Source of the DNA: Vicingaceae bacterium
GTDB lineage: Bacteria; Bacteroidota; Bacteroidia; Flavobacteriales_E; Vicingaceae
NCBI GenBank assembly: GCA_019429185.1
Contig: JAHYJH010000019.1
Span: 1-36,781 of the forward strand
DNA length: 36,781 bases
Direction of reading: 5' to 3'
Shown here: positions 15,624 through 24,222 of the stretch, piece by piece
Numbering within the stretch: position 1 is the stretch's first letter
Layout: the number at the start of each line of letters is the position of its first letter
Position numbers and translations under genes: made by a program
Notes under the pieces: model-generated
What the model was told of the DNA's origin: nothing
Database searches by the model: none
The model's input: only the letters and a program-made list of their open reading frames with translations

Positions 15624-16925
15624 ATGATTGCAACAATAACTTTCACTTCTCTTTATAAAGGTGCCATAGGAATGGTTTCGCTTATTGCAATAGCATGGCT
15701 TTTTAGCAACAACAGAAAAGCCATTGATTGGAAGTTGGTTGGAAAAGGATTGCTCATACAACTTATTTTTGCACTACTTGTATTAAAAGTAGATTTTGTA
15801 GCTTACGGATTTGAAATAGCAAGTAAAGCATTTACAAAAGTAATTGGCTTCACACAACAAGGCACACTTTTCCTTTTTAAAAATTTTGAATCTGGGTACA
15901 TAGAATCTTCATTAGTCAATTTTGTGATAATGGTTCTTCCTACTGTTATCTTTTTTTCTGCACTAACAAGTTTACTTTATTATTGGGGTATTTTACAAAA
16001 AGTAGTTTATGGATTTGCTTGGATAATGAAAAAAGCCATGCGTCTTTCAGGTGCAGAGAGTTTAGCCGCAGCAGGAAACATTTTTTTAGGTCAAACCGAA
16101 GCACCTCTTTTGGTAAAACCCTATTTAGGTAAAATGACCGATTCAGAATTGATGTGTTTGATGAGTGGAGGAATGGCAACTATTGCAGGAGGTGTATTAG
16201 CAGCTTACATTGGTTTTTTGGGAGGAACAGATGAAGCACAACAAATTTATTTTGCAAAACATTTATTAGCAGCATCTGTAATGTCTGCACCAGCAGCAGT
16301 TGTAGCCGCAAAAATATTGATTCCACAAACTGAAAAAGTCAACGAACGATTAGAAGTTTCTAAAGAAAAAATTGGAGCAAATGCCTTAGAAGCTATCGCT
16401 AATGGAACAACAGATGGAATTAAATTAGCCGTAAACGTAGCAGGAATGTTGTTGGTGTTTATTGCTTTAATGGCTATGGGAAATTACATCTTATTCAAAA
16501 TTGGTGATTGGACTTCCCTAAACCCAATTATTGCTAATAATACTGGATACGATGGACTTACATTCCAGTTTTTACTAGGTTATTTGTTTGCTCCGCTTAC
16601 TTGGCTAATGGGAGTTTGCAAAGAAGATATGGTTCTTGTTGGACAATTGTTGGGTGAAAAAACAATTTTAAATGAATTTGTAGCCTACGTTTCGCTGGGA
16701 GAATTGAAAAATGCAGGAAGATTTGTTGAAGAAAAATCCATCATTATGGCTACTTATATTTTGTGTGGCTTTGCTAATGTAGCCTCCATAGGAATTCAAA
16801 TAGGTGGAATTGGAGCGTTAGCACCAAACAAAAAAGCAACCTTGGCTAAATATGGTTTTCAAGCATTGATAGGAGGCACATTGGCATCATTGTTTACTGC
16901 AGTAATTGTAGGAATGTTGATTTAA
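15624..16925 (+). CDS. NupC-type concentrative nucleoside transporter
   Basis: Inner-membrane nucleoside:cation symporter of 433 residues with many transmembrane helices. Family motifs are LGQTEAPLLVKPYL (about 154-167), the following GGMATIAGGVLAAYIGFLGG (about 182-201), MSAPAAVVAAKILIPQTE (about 221-238), NGTTDGIKLAVNVAGMLLVF (about 260-279) and LGEKTILNEFVAY (about 344-356). The length and motif order match CNT proteins. The gene is followed 12 bp later by a PAP2-family phosphatase, an arrangement that suggests co-transcription. No nucleoside-degrading enzyme is adjacent. The ATG at 15624 is preceded by the partial element at 15514-15612. Confidence 0.92.
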   Translation: MIATITFTSLYKGAIGMVSLIAIAWLFSNNRKAIDWKLVGKGLLIQLIFALLVLKVDFVAYGFEIASKAFTKVIGFTQQGTLFLFKNFESGYIESSLVNFVIMVLPTVIFFSALTSLLYYWGILQKVVYGFAWIMKKAMRLSGAESLAAAGNIFLGQTEAPLLVKPYLGKMTDSELMCLMSGGMATIAGGVLAAYIGFLGGTDEAQQIYFAKHLLAASVMSAPAAVVAAKILIPQTEKVNERLEVSKEKIGANALEAIANGTTDGIKLAVNVAGMLLVFIALMAMGNYILFKIGDWTSLNPIIANNTGYDGLTFQFLLGYLFAPLTWLMGVCKEDMVLVGQLLGEKTILNEFVAYVSLGELKNAGRFVEEKSIIMATYILCGFANVASIGIQIGGIGALAPNKKATLAKYGFQALIGGTLASLFTAVIVGMLI

Positions 16926-16937
16926 AAATAATTCATT

Positions 16938-17705
16938 GTGATACTGAAAATAACACTGATATTTTTAGCAATTTTAGGCTTAAATTTTTCTTTTCTATCC
17001 GCACAAGAAATTATTTCCGATTCTTCTCAAACAACTTCTATAGATTTAAAATTTAAACCCATTTCATTGGTAATCCCTACAATTTTAATAGGTTATGGGA
17101 TTACTGGTATGGAAAGCCATGGTATTAAGAATACAAATTTTGAATTAAAAGAGGAGGTAAATGAAAACATTGATGAAAAAAGAACGGTTGATGATTTTAT
17201 TCAATATGCTCCTTTTACATCAGTCTATTTACTAAATACTTTTGGTGTAAAAGGTAAAAATAATTTTAAAAATAGAACAGTGATTCTTGCTACTTCTTAT
17301 TTGATTATGGGTTCGTCAGTTTTGTGTATAAAATCAGTTTCAAATGTACAACGTCCAGATGGAAGTTCAAAAAATTCATTTCCATCAGGACATACTGCCA
17401 CAGCCTTTATGGGGGCAGAATTTCTTATGCAAGAATATAAGGATGTTTCTATTTGGTATGGAATTGCAGGATATGTTTTCGCTACAGGTACAGGAATGTT
17501 TAGGGTTTATAATGACAGACATTGGGTTACAGACGTTGCAGCAGGAGCAGGTATTGGAATACTAAGTACTAAAATTGCTTATTGGACAAATCCAGTTATC
17601 TCTAATGTTTTATTTAAAAAGAAGAAAGAAACAAAATCGACATCAATGCTCTATCCAATTTATAATGATGGTAAACTTGGCTTAGGAATGGTTGTAAGTT
17701 TTTAA
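16938..17705 (+). CDS. PAP2-superfamily phosphatase, exported
   Basis: Phosphatidic-acid-phosphatase-type enzyme of 255 residues, probably acting on lipid or undecaprenyl pyrophosphate at the envelope; the substrate is not determinable here. A signal peptide occupies about 1-22 (to LSAQ). The three PAP2 motifs are intact: K132-x6-R139-P140, PSGH (149-152), and R189-x5-H195-x3-D199. The hydrophobic stretches are few, so the protein may be periplasmic rather than polytopic. Translation begins at a GTG (16938) 12 bp after nupC-like gene's stop; no in-frame ATG gives a complete signal peptide. The stop overlaps that of the convergent SET-domain gene by 4 bp. Confidence 0.85.
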   Translation: MILKITLIFLAILGLNFSFLSAQEIISDSSQTTSIDLKFKPISLVIPTILIGYGITGMESHGIKNTNFELKEEVNENIDEKRTVDDFIQYAPFTSVYLLNTFGVKGKNNFKNRTVILATSYLIMGSSVLCIKSVSNVQRPDGSSKNSFPSGHTATAFMGAEFLMQEYKDVSIWYGIAGYVFATGTGMFRVYNDRHWVTDVAAGAGIGILSTKIAYWTNPVISNVLFKKKKETKSTSMLYPIYNDGKLGLGMVVSF

Positions 17706-18142
17706 GAACCATTAATTTGATTGCCATGCTTTTTCCAATACCTTGTTCCATAACTACAAAATAACTCTTCGCCTGATTTAATTTTTCGAGTAGCTATGAG
17801 GCAAATGATATTATTATCATTTATTGCTATTTTTGAATTGTTGTTGAGTTTTGTAGTTAAAGTACCTTTAACATCATTGGCATATTTTGCAAAACAATCC
17901 ACGGTCATAGAATCCATAATAGTCCCATCAAGTAAACTAATAAAATAGTGGTCTTTTCTTTTTTCAACTCGATGTTTTATTTGAGACTCCGTTAAAATTT
18001 GTCCTTTAAAAATGGAAATAACTTCATCTTTATAAATGTCTATTGCGGTAAATAATCCATTGCCAGCATTAGGTAGCTGAGATAAGCTAACATATAAATA
18101 ATCAGCTTCATCAGCGTCAATAATAGCATTAGTTTCTAGCAT
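17702..18142 (-). CDS. Small SET-domain protein, putative lysine methyltransferase
   Basis: A 146-residue protein consisting almost entirely of a SET fold. Recognisable parts are the N-terminal PNAGNGLFTAIDIYKDEVI (about 24-42; the usual GxG motif as GNG), KYANDVKG (86-93; the position of RFINH/NHS-type motif), NNSKIAIND (101-109) and GEELFCSYG (124-132; equivalent of GEELTYDYG). No signal peptide or membrane segment is seen, and there is no DNA-binding extension. Bacterial SET proteins are sporadic, and targets are mostly unknown. It converges with the PAP2 gene, overlapping its stop by 4 bp. A terminator-like hairpin lies just upstream of its start. Histidine in the NHS position is absent, so activity is uncertain. 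Confidence 0.8.
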   Translation of the reverse strand: MLETNAIIDADEADYLYVSLSQLPNAGNGLFTAIDIYKDEVISIFKGQILTESQIKHRVEKRKDHYFISLLDGTIMDSMTVDCFAKYANDVKGTLTTKLNNNSKIAINDNNIICLIATRKIKSGEELFCSYGTRYWKKHGNQINGS

Positions 18143-18181
18143 TTTTTGATAATTAATTAGCTTCTCTTTGGGAAAAATAAA

Positions 18182-18216
18182 AAAACAGACGCAACAAATT
18201 ATGAAGCGTCTGTTTT
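18182..18216 (-). terminator. Terminator-like hairpin upstream of the SET-domain gene
   Basis: AAAACAGACGC (18182-18192) pairs perfectly with GCGTCTGTTTT (18206-18216). Read on the minus strand the stem is followed by a T-rich tract, so it would end transcription coming from the DUF3127 gene before the SET-domain gene. Confidence 0.8.
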
Positions 18217-18218
18217 AC

Positions 18219-18411
18219 ACTCAACACACATAGGTTTCTGGAAATTTTGACGAATTTATTTTTTTCTTTATCAAGGCACGGCAAATAGCCAGTGGCTGTT
18301 TGAGCGAGTTTGTGTGTAAGCCAAGCATAGCATTAGTTACGGTTTAAAATTTTAACGCAGAGAAAGAGAAAAAGAAAGAGTGAAAAAACCGAAAAGCTAT
18401 GTGTGTTGAGT
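18219..18411. mobile_element. 193-bp element with 15-bp perfect terminal inverted repeats
   Basis: ACTCAACACACATAG (18219-18233) and its exact reverse complement (18397-18411) bound the element; after one mismatch three more bases match. Inside lies an off-centre hairpin, CAAATAGCCA-g-TGGCTGTTTG (18282-18302, one G-T pair), and a purine-rich tract at about 18356-18386. No reading frame of useful size is present. It separates the DUF3127 gene from the SET-domain gene and fills most of the 291-bp gap. Confidence 0.6.
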
Positions 18412-18433
18412 ATATATGGTAAAGTTATGTTAT

Positions 18434-18799
18434 TTAGAAAGGTAAATCATCTCCTTCTTCTGGAGCATCAGAAATGCTTGGTGTAGCAACAGCTTGAGGC
18501 TGAGAATTTGTTGATTCACTTCCAATTGTAGAAATTTTCCAAGCATCTAAGTTGTGATACCATTTTCCATTAAATTCTCGAGATGAAAGATTAAAGAAAA
18601 CTTCTATTTCTTGACCGATACTGAAGTTGTCTAACATAGCAATTTTGTCTTGCCCAAAAAAACTAAAACATACATTTGGATTGTATTGATCTCCATTGTC
18701 AATGACAAAACTTTGTTTTCTCCATTCTTTACCTGCTTTGCTTGTGCCTGATTCGACTTCTAATATTGAAGCTAATTTTCCTTTTATTGATAAACTCAT
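18434..18799 (-). CDS. DUF3127 protein with OB-fold-like domain and SSB-like acidic tail
   Basis: A 121-residue protein. Residues 1-90 match the DUF3127 family of Bacteroidota (MSLSIKGKLASILEVESGTS, WRKQSFVID, FSFFGQDKIAMLDNFSIGQEIEVFFNLSSREFNGKWYHNLDAWKI split over the strand pattern of an OB fold). A short Ser/Gln/Ala-rich linker follows, then an acidic tip EEGDDLPF (114-121). This ending closely resembles the DDDIPF tail by which SSB recruits repair and replication proteins. Function of the family is not established to my knowledge; single-stranded nucleic-acid binding is an inference from fold and tail. It has its own transcript, bounded by hairpins at 18844 and 18182. Confidence 0.8.
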   Translation of the reverse strand: MSLSIKGKLASILEVESGTSKAGKEWRKQSFVIDNGDQYNPNVCFSFFGQDKIAMLDNFSIGQEIEVFFNLSSREFNGKWYHNLDAWKISTIGSESTNSQPQAVATPSISDAPEEGDDLPF

Positions 18800-18843
18800 A
18801 ATTTATATTGTTTTTATTTTATAGATGACGAAGTTAATAAATC

Positions 18844-18879
18844 AAAAAAAAAGAATCTAATTTATGCAAGATTCTTTTT
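18844..18879 (-). terminator. Terminator after the SPOR-like protein gene
   Basis: AAAAAGAATCT (18848-18858) pairs with AGATTCTTTTT (18869-18879) around a 10-nt loop. On the minus strand the stem is followed by a run of nine T (complement of 18844-18852), a good intrinsic terminator for the gene ending at 18902. Confidence 0.8.
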
Positions 18880-18901
18880 AACAAAATCTATTATTTGTTT
18901 T

Positions 18902-19690
18902 TTACCTTGTTTGCTTTTCTATTGACAATGCTTTTTCTATGGCTATTTTTTCTCCATTAAGCAATGCAATAATAAAAGCATCATATCCTTTTTCTTTTAT
19001 GGTTTTTTTTGCTTCTGAAGCTGTTTTGTAAGAGGTAAATCCATCTATTGAATACCGCCAAACGCCTTTTTCAACTTCTTCAAACAGTACTGTAAAGTCA
19101 GTACCAAAATAATTAGCTTTAATTTTTTTTCTAAACAAACCAAGTTGAACTTTATAAATTAATTCAGGTGCTTTTTCTATAACAGGTGTGGCTTCTTCAA
19201 CTTTTTGGTTAGGTGAAGATGAATTAATTGGAAAAATTCGACCATTGTTCAGTTCTATTGAAGCTTGGTATGCATCCACAATGGCATTGTTAATAAAATA
19301 CAATGCTTCTTTTGGTGAATATTGATTTACAAGTTCTTCACTCAAAGCAGTAAATTCTTCTAATATGATAATGGTTTTTTCCAGATTGTTTAGTGCGTTT
19401 TTTAAAACTATTTTAGCTGCTTTTTCGGAAAAAGAGCTATCATTTATGTTGTTGATGGCACTATCACTAAAAACGATTGCTTTTTCGCAAGCAATAAGTG
19501 CGTCATTGTAATTTTTTAATAAATCGGCAGAAGTATTTTCCTCAGTTAAATTTTGAGTTAAAAAAAATGCAGCTTGTTTACTCTGTTCGGCAGAAGCAAT
19601 AGCAAGTTTACTCAAATTAATTTCTTGAGCTACAATAAAATGGGTAGCTACTATCAAATAAATAATAAAAAGATGTTTTAAAAATCTCAT
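18902..19690 (-). CDS. Exported helical protein with C-terminal SPOR-like domain
   Basis: A 262-residue protein with a signal peptide at about 1-22 (ending IVAQ), then predicted helices rich in Ala, Asn and Glu (about 25-150; many EKAxxxxxxA-type heptads), a linker (SSSPNQKVEEATPVIEKA), and a C-terminal region (about 172-240) that begins ELIYKVQLGLFRKK and continues WRYSIDGFTSYKTASEAKKTI. The latter has the pattern of SPOR domains, which bind denuded peptidoglycan glycan strands. The N-terminal half is not recognised. Probably periplasmic, with a cell-wall role inferred only from the SPOR-like domain. It is divergent from the alpha-2-macroglobulin gene across 90 bp. Confidence 0.65.
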   Translation of the reverse strand: MRFLKHLFIIYLIVATHFIVAQEINLSKLAIASAEQSKQAAFFLTQNLTEENTSADLLKNYNDALIACEKAIVFSDSAINNINDSSFSEKAAKIVLKNALNNLEKTIIILEEFTALSEELVNQYSPKEALYFINNAIVDAYQASIELNNGRIFPINSSSPNQKVEEATPVIEKAPELIYKVQLGLFRKKIKANYFGTDFTVLFEEVEKGVWRYSIDGFTSYKTASEAKKTIKEKGYDAFIIALLNGEKIAIEKALSIEKQTR

Positions 19691-19780
19691 ACATCAAAAA
19701 TACAATTTATTATTTATGGAATATATTTTTTTGTTGCATCCAACGAGAAAATTATTTACAAACAACAAAAATATATCGTT

Positions 19781-22700
19781 ATGAAAAATCTAAAAATCAA
19801 ATCCGTTAAAAGTCTGATGATAGCTGTTATCGCTTTCGCAGCATTAGGTTCATTTATTTCCATTTCGTTAACCAACGAATATAAAATGAATGACTTTTTA
19901 AAATCATTAAAAACAAAATTGACTAATTTCAATAACGAATATCCGGAGGATAGGGTGTATGTGCAATTAGATAAACCTTTGTATAAACCCGGAGAAACCA
20001 TTTGGCTGAGTGCTTTTATCAGAAATGCTTCAAACATGAAAGCTTCCGATAAAAGTGATATTTTATATGTTGAATTAATTGACCCTAAAGGAAATGTTAG
20101 TCAAAAACATCAATTAATAGCTCGCAAAGGAAAAACCAATGCAGATTTTTTATTGGATGAAAACGTGATGGGTGGAATTTATAAAGTGAAAGCTTACACC
20201 AATTGGCAAAAAAATACCAACAATTTTTTTGAGAAAGAAATTCAAGTGCAGAAAGTGGTGTTACCTCGCTTAAAAATGAAAATGGAGTTTTTGAAAAAAG
20301 CTTACGGGCCAAGTGATGAAGTGGTAGCCAAAGTTGATTTACAAACATTAGAAAATCAACCATTATCAAATTATGCTGTGAAATACATCGTACAATTAAA
20401 TGGGCAAAAACTGACTGCAAGTAAATTAATAAGCGACAATGAAGGATTGGCTTATGTGAAATTTCAGTTGCCTAATGAATTAACAACCAACGATGGTTTA
20501 CTAAATGTGATGATAGATTATGAAGGAAGAACAGAAAGTATTTCTCGTTCTGTACCCATTACGTTGGGAAATATTGAGTTGGGGTTTTATCCCGAAGGTG
20601 GAGATTTAGTAGATGGGTTAATTTCTAAAATGGCTTTTAAAGCTCTAAACGAATTTGGCAAACCTGCCGATATTAAAGGTGTAATTAAAGATAATGATGA
20701 TAATACCATTACCAATTTTGAAAGTTTTCATAATGGAATGGGAGCTTTTGAGTTGAAGCCTAAAATCGGGAAAACCTATTATGCAGTAATTACTCATCCC
20801 AAAGGAATTAATAAAAAATATAGTTTGCCAAAAAGCTTAAAAAGAGGTTGGACAATAAATGTAAATAATTCCGACAATGAAAAATTGGCAATTACCATTC
20901 AATCTACAGAAACAGAAACCATGTCGTTGGCTGCTCAAGTAAGAGGCGAAATGTATTTTGCGAGCGAAATAAATGTTGCCAGAGGAAAAAATGAAATAGA
21001 AATTCCTACCAAAGATTTTCCTATGGGAGTAGCTCAAATTACCTTATTCGACTCTAAAAATATTGAAAGGGCTGAGCGTTTGGTTTTCGTAAATAAAGAC
21101 AAAAAATTGAACATTTCTTTAAAAACAGACAAAGCTCAGTATTTACCAAGAGAAAAAGTAAAAATGGATATTGAAGTTACAGACGAAAGAGGTTTGCCTA
21201 TGCCTGCCAATCTTTCTTTGGCTGTGGTTGATGATAAATTATTGAGTTTTGCTGACGATAAATCGAGTACTATTTTGTCTTCTTTATTGTTGGAAAATGA
21301 CTTAAAAACTAAGATAGAAGAACCTCAATTTTATTTTAATGATAAAGAAGCAAAAGCTGATGAAGCCTTAGATTATTTATTAATGACTGATGGTTGGAGA
21401 AGATTTACATGGGAAAAAGTGATGAATGAAGATTTTCCGGGCATTACATTTCAAGGTGAAAAAGCAATCATAAAAGGTAGCGTGTTAGATAGTCAAGGGA
21501 AAGCGATAAAAGATGCAGTTCTTAAAAATTTAACTACAAAGAAAAGTTATAAAACTGATGCGGATGGCTATTTCGCTATTGATAATGTAGATTTATATTA
21601 CCCTATTTCTGTTCAGGTTATAGCTAGTGGATTTCTTCAAAACACGCTAATGGTATATAATTATACTCAGAATAATGTGGTGTATTTGTATGGACAAAAC
21701 GAAATGGCTTACAAATCAGCGAATAGAAACAAACAAAGAGCAGGAAATAATAATCTACCAGCACCTGCAATAAATGGAATAGAATTATTTGAAGTAGTTG
21801 AAGAAGAAATGGTTCAAATAGATGCTCTTGAAGATGATCCAATGCCAAAAGATAATAATTTTAAAAAATTACCAAGAAAGGAAGAAGAAAAGAATGAAAA
21901 AGTTAAAAAAGACTTAGCCAATATTAATAATGATAAAGATGCTGAACAACTGGATGAAGTAGAAATTGTAGGCAATGCTCAGGGAAGAGTTTTTGCCAAT
22001 CAATTGGTAGCAAAAGACCAAAAAATCATTCCAATTGTTACTTATTACAGAGCTAGAGAATTTGCTGCCCCAAATTATACCAACAATCAAGAAGTAGATG
22101 TAAGAACAGATTTTCGTTCTACTATTTTTTGGGATGGAAATATTGAAGTGGGGAATAACGGACAAGCAACAGTAGAATTTTACAATAGTGATGAAGTAAC
22201 TTCATTCAGAACCATAGTGGAAGGTGTTGGAGTTGGTATGATAGGAAGAGCTGAATACACACACTTTACACAATTGCCATTTTCTATGACAGTGAAAGTG
22301 CCTTCGCAAGTGATTTTTGGTGATGTGGTAGAAATTCCTTTAACCTTAAAAAATACGACTAACAAAAATTTGGTAGGCAACTTAATGGTAAAATCACCTA
22401 AAGGATTTAAAGTGTTAAATTCCGAAAATGGAAACCAAATGTTGGCTGCTAACACTACAAAAACGATTTATTTAAACTACGAAGTGTTAAATGAAATAGG
22501 AGAAGATAACTTAGAAATCAGCTTTAAAGCCAACGGATTGAAAGATGCTTTTGTGCAACCCATCAAAATTGGACCAAAAGGATTTCCTGTTTCCATTGCA
22601 TTTTCAGGACAAGATTTGAGTAAAACGTACAGTGTTTCTATTTCAGATGTAGTAGATGGTTCTTTACAAGCTTCACTTACAGCTTATCCTAATGTGGTAA

Positions 22701-24160
22701 ATGATTTAATGAAAGGAATAGAAAGCATCATCAGAGAGCCATCAGGTTGCTTCGAGCAGACTTCTATGAGTAATTATCCTAACATTATGGCAATGAATTA
22801 TATGAAAGAAACTGGAATGGATAATCCTGAGTTGTTTGCCAGCATCGACCAAAAATTAGACAGAGGTTATAAAAAATTAACTTCTTATGAAACCAAAGAA
22901 AATGGTTACGAATGGTTTGGTTCATCTCCCGGACATGAAGCATTGACTGCTTATGGATTGATGCAGTTTAATGACATGAAACATGTGTATGCCGATGTGA
23001 GCAATGAAATGGTAAAAAGAACATCTAAATGGTTGATGAGCAGAAAAGACGGCAATGGCGGGTTTAAGAAAAACCCAAGAGCGTTAGACCAATTTGGTAG
23101 AGCAAGCGAAGAAGTTACTAATGCTTACATTGTTTATGCACTTTCAGAAGCGAATTATGCTGAAATAAGCAAAGAGTTAGAGGCAGCATATTCTTCTTCA
23201 ACAGCTTCAAACGATGCTTACCAATTGGCTTTAATGACTAATACTTTGTTCAACTATAAAGATAAAAGAGCTGAAAGTGTGCTGAAAGCATTATTGAAAT
23301 TGCAAGAAAAAGACGGTAGCTGGAATGCAAATCATTCTATAACTCGTTCGGGTGGAGTTTCACTCAAAGTAGAAACGACAGCCTTAGCCATGTTAGCGAT
23401 GTTAAAAGCTGATAAAAAAGATATGGCAGCAATTACCAAAGCCGCAGCGTTTTTAGTTTCTTCAAGGTCGGGTAGCGGAAGTTTCGGCTCAACACAAGGA
23501 ACAGTATTAGCACTTAAAGCCCTAACTAATTTTGCCAAATTTTCTAAACAAACCAAAGAATCTGGAATGTTGGAATGTGTGATTGACGGAAAAGTAGTAG
23601 CTTCTAAAAAGTATGAAGCAGGAGAAAAAAATGCGATTGAATTTAAAGATTTAGATAAATATTTAAAAACAGGAAATCAAAAAATAGAAATTCGTTACAA
23701 AGACACTAAAAATGCCTTACCTTATACGATGAGTATTGATTACAACACGACCTTGCCTTTATCTTCTAAAGAGTGTAATGTGGAAGTAGAAGCTGCGTTG
23801 AATACTAAAACAGTTCAGGTGGGAGAAACTGTGCGATTAACTACCAAAGTAAGCAATAAACAAGATAAAGGAATGCCAATGACTATGGCTGTTGTAGGAA
23901 TTCCATCGGGATTATCAGCACAACCTTGGCAGTTAAAAGAGTTGCAAGAGAAAGGAACGATAGGTTTTTATGAAATTACCGACAATTTTGTAGTGTTTTA
24001 TTTTAGAGATTTAGCTCCTAATGCTTTTCATACTATCAATTTGGATTTAAAAGCAGAAGTACCAGGAAGTTTTGAAGCTCCTGCAACATCTGGCTATTTG
24101 TATTACACCAATGAATACAAATGTTGGAGCAATACAGGAAGTATAACTATTAAAAAGTAA
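19781..24160 (+). CDS. Alpha-2-macroglobulin-family protein with thioester motif and carboxypeptidase-regulatory-like module
   Basis: Exported protein of 1459 residues; relatives trap proteases. A signal or anchor segment lies at about 1-30 (MIAVIAFAALGSFISIS). An MG2-type domain starts DRVYVQLDKPLYKPGETIWL (about 52-71). A carboxypeptidase-regulatory-like domain (KGSVLDSQGKAI to VYLYGQ, about 562-640) is inserted, followed by a charged disordered stretch and LDEVEIVG (about 725-732). The A2M domain then continues (FRSTIFWDGNIEVGNNGQA split; about 769-787). The thioester motif is intact as GCFEQ: Cys990, Glu992, Gln993, followed by a helical thioester domain (about 985-1280; HEALTAYGLMQF) and a receptor-like C-terminus. 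No lipobox is seen. Unlike the enterobacterial yfhM type, no PBP1C gene is adjacent. Covalent trapping activity is inferred. Confidence 0.9.
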   Translation: MKNLKIKSVKSLMIAVIAFAALGSFISISLTNEYKMNDFLKSLKTKLTNFNNEYPEDRVYVQLDKPLYKPGETIWLSAFIRNASNMKASDKSDILYVELIDPKGNVSQKHQLIARKGKTNADFLLDENVMGGIYKVKAYTNWQKNTNNFFEKEIQVQKVVLPRLKMKMEFLKKAYGPSDEVVAKVDLQTLENQPLSNYAVKYIVQLNGQKLTASKLISDNEGLAYVKFQLPNELTTNDGLLNVMIDYEGRTESISRSVPITLGNIELGFYPEGGDLVDGLISKMAFKALNEFGKPADIKGVIKDNDDNTITNFESFHNGMGAFELKPKIGKTYYAVITHPKGINKKYSLPKSLKRGWTINVNNSDNEKLAITIQSTETETMSLAAQVRGEMYFASEINVARGKNEIEIPTKDFPMGVAQITLFDSKNIERAERLVFVNKDKKLNISLKTDKAQYLPREKVKMDIEVTDERGLPMPANLSLAVVDDKLLSFADDKSSTILSSLLLENDLKTKIEEPQFYFNDKEAKADEALDYLLMTDGWRRFTWEKVMNEDFPGITFQGEKAIIKGSVLDSQGKAIKDAVLKNLTTKKSYKTDADGYFAIDNVDLYYPISVQVIASGFLQNTLMVYNYTQNNVVYLYGQNEMAYKSANRNKQRAGNNNLPAPAINGIELFEVVEEEMVQIDALEDDPMPKDNNFKKLPRKEEEKNEKVKKDLANINNDKDAEQLDEVEIVGNAQGRVFANQLVAKDQKIIPIVTYYRAREFAAPNYTNNQEVDVRTDFRSTIFWDGNIEVGNNGQATVEFYNSDEVTSFRTIVEGVGVGMIGRAEYTHFTQLPFSMTVKVPSQVIFGDVVEIPLTLKNTTNKNLVGNLMVKSPKGFKVLNSENGNQMLAANTTKTIYLNYEVLNEIGEDNLEISFKANGLKDAFVQPIKIGPKGFPVSIAFSGQDLSKTYSVSISDVVDGSLQASLTAYPNVVNDLMKGIESIIREPSGCFEQTSMSNYPNIMAMNYMKETGMDNPELFASIDQKLDRGYKKLTSYETKENGYEWFGSSPGHEALTAYGLMQFNDMKHVYADVSNEMVKRTSKWLMSRKDGNGGFKKNPRALDQFGRASEEVTNAYIVYALSEANYAEISKELEAAYSSSTASNDAYQLALMTNTLFNYKDKRAESVLKALLKLQEKDGSWNANHSITRSGGVSLKVETTALAMLAMLKADKKDMAAITKAAAFLVSSRSGSGSFGSTQGTVLALKALTNFAKFSKQTKESGMLECVIDGKVVASKKYEAGEKNAIEFKDLDKYLKTGNQKIEIRYKDTKNALPYTMSIDYNTTLPLSSKECNVEVEAALNTKTVQVGETVRLTTKVSNKQDKGMPMTMAVVGIPSGLSAQPWQLKELQEKGTIGFYEITDNFVVFYFRDLAPNAFHTINLDLKAEVPGSFEAPATSGYLYYTNEYKCWSNTGSITIKK

Positions 24161-24165
24161 AAACC

Positions 24166-24211
24166 AAACCTCCAAATTAAACCTTGGAGGTTTTTAAAAC
24201 CTCCAAGGTTT
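24166..24211 (+). repeat. Three-arm palindrome with alternative hairpins, including a 33-nt palindrome
   Basis: Arm 1 AAACCTCCAA (24166-24175) and arm 3 (inside AAACCTCCAAGGTTT, 24197-24211) can each pair with the middle arm AAACCTTGGAGGTTT (24179-24193). The 24179-24211 pairing is a 33-nt palindrome with 16-bp arms and a single unpaired T. It lies between the alpha-2-macroglobulin stop (24160) and the next start (24223). It could act as a terminator, mRNA stabiliser, or simply be a REP-like repeat. Confidence 0.75.
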
Positions 24212-24222
24212 CCTTAAAAGAA

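Noticed and set aside
24184-24222. N-terminal extension of the secreted protein gene from a TTG at 24184
   Set aside because: The 13 extra codons lie inside the 33-nt palindrome and would displace the clean signal peptide that begins at the ATG at 24223.
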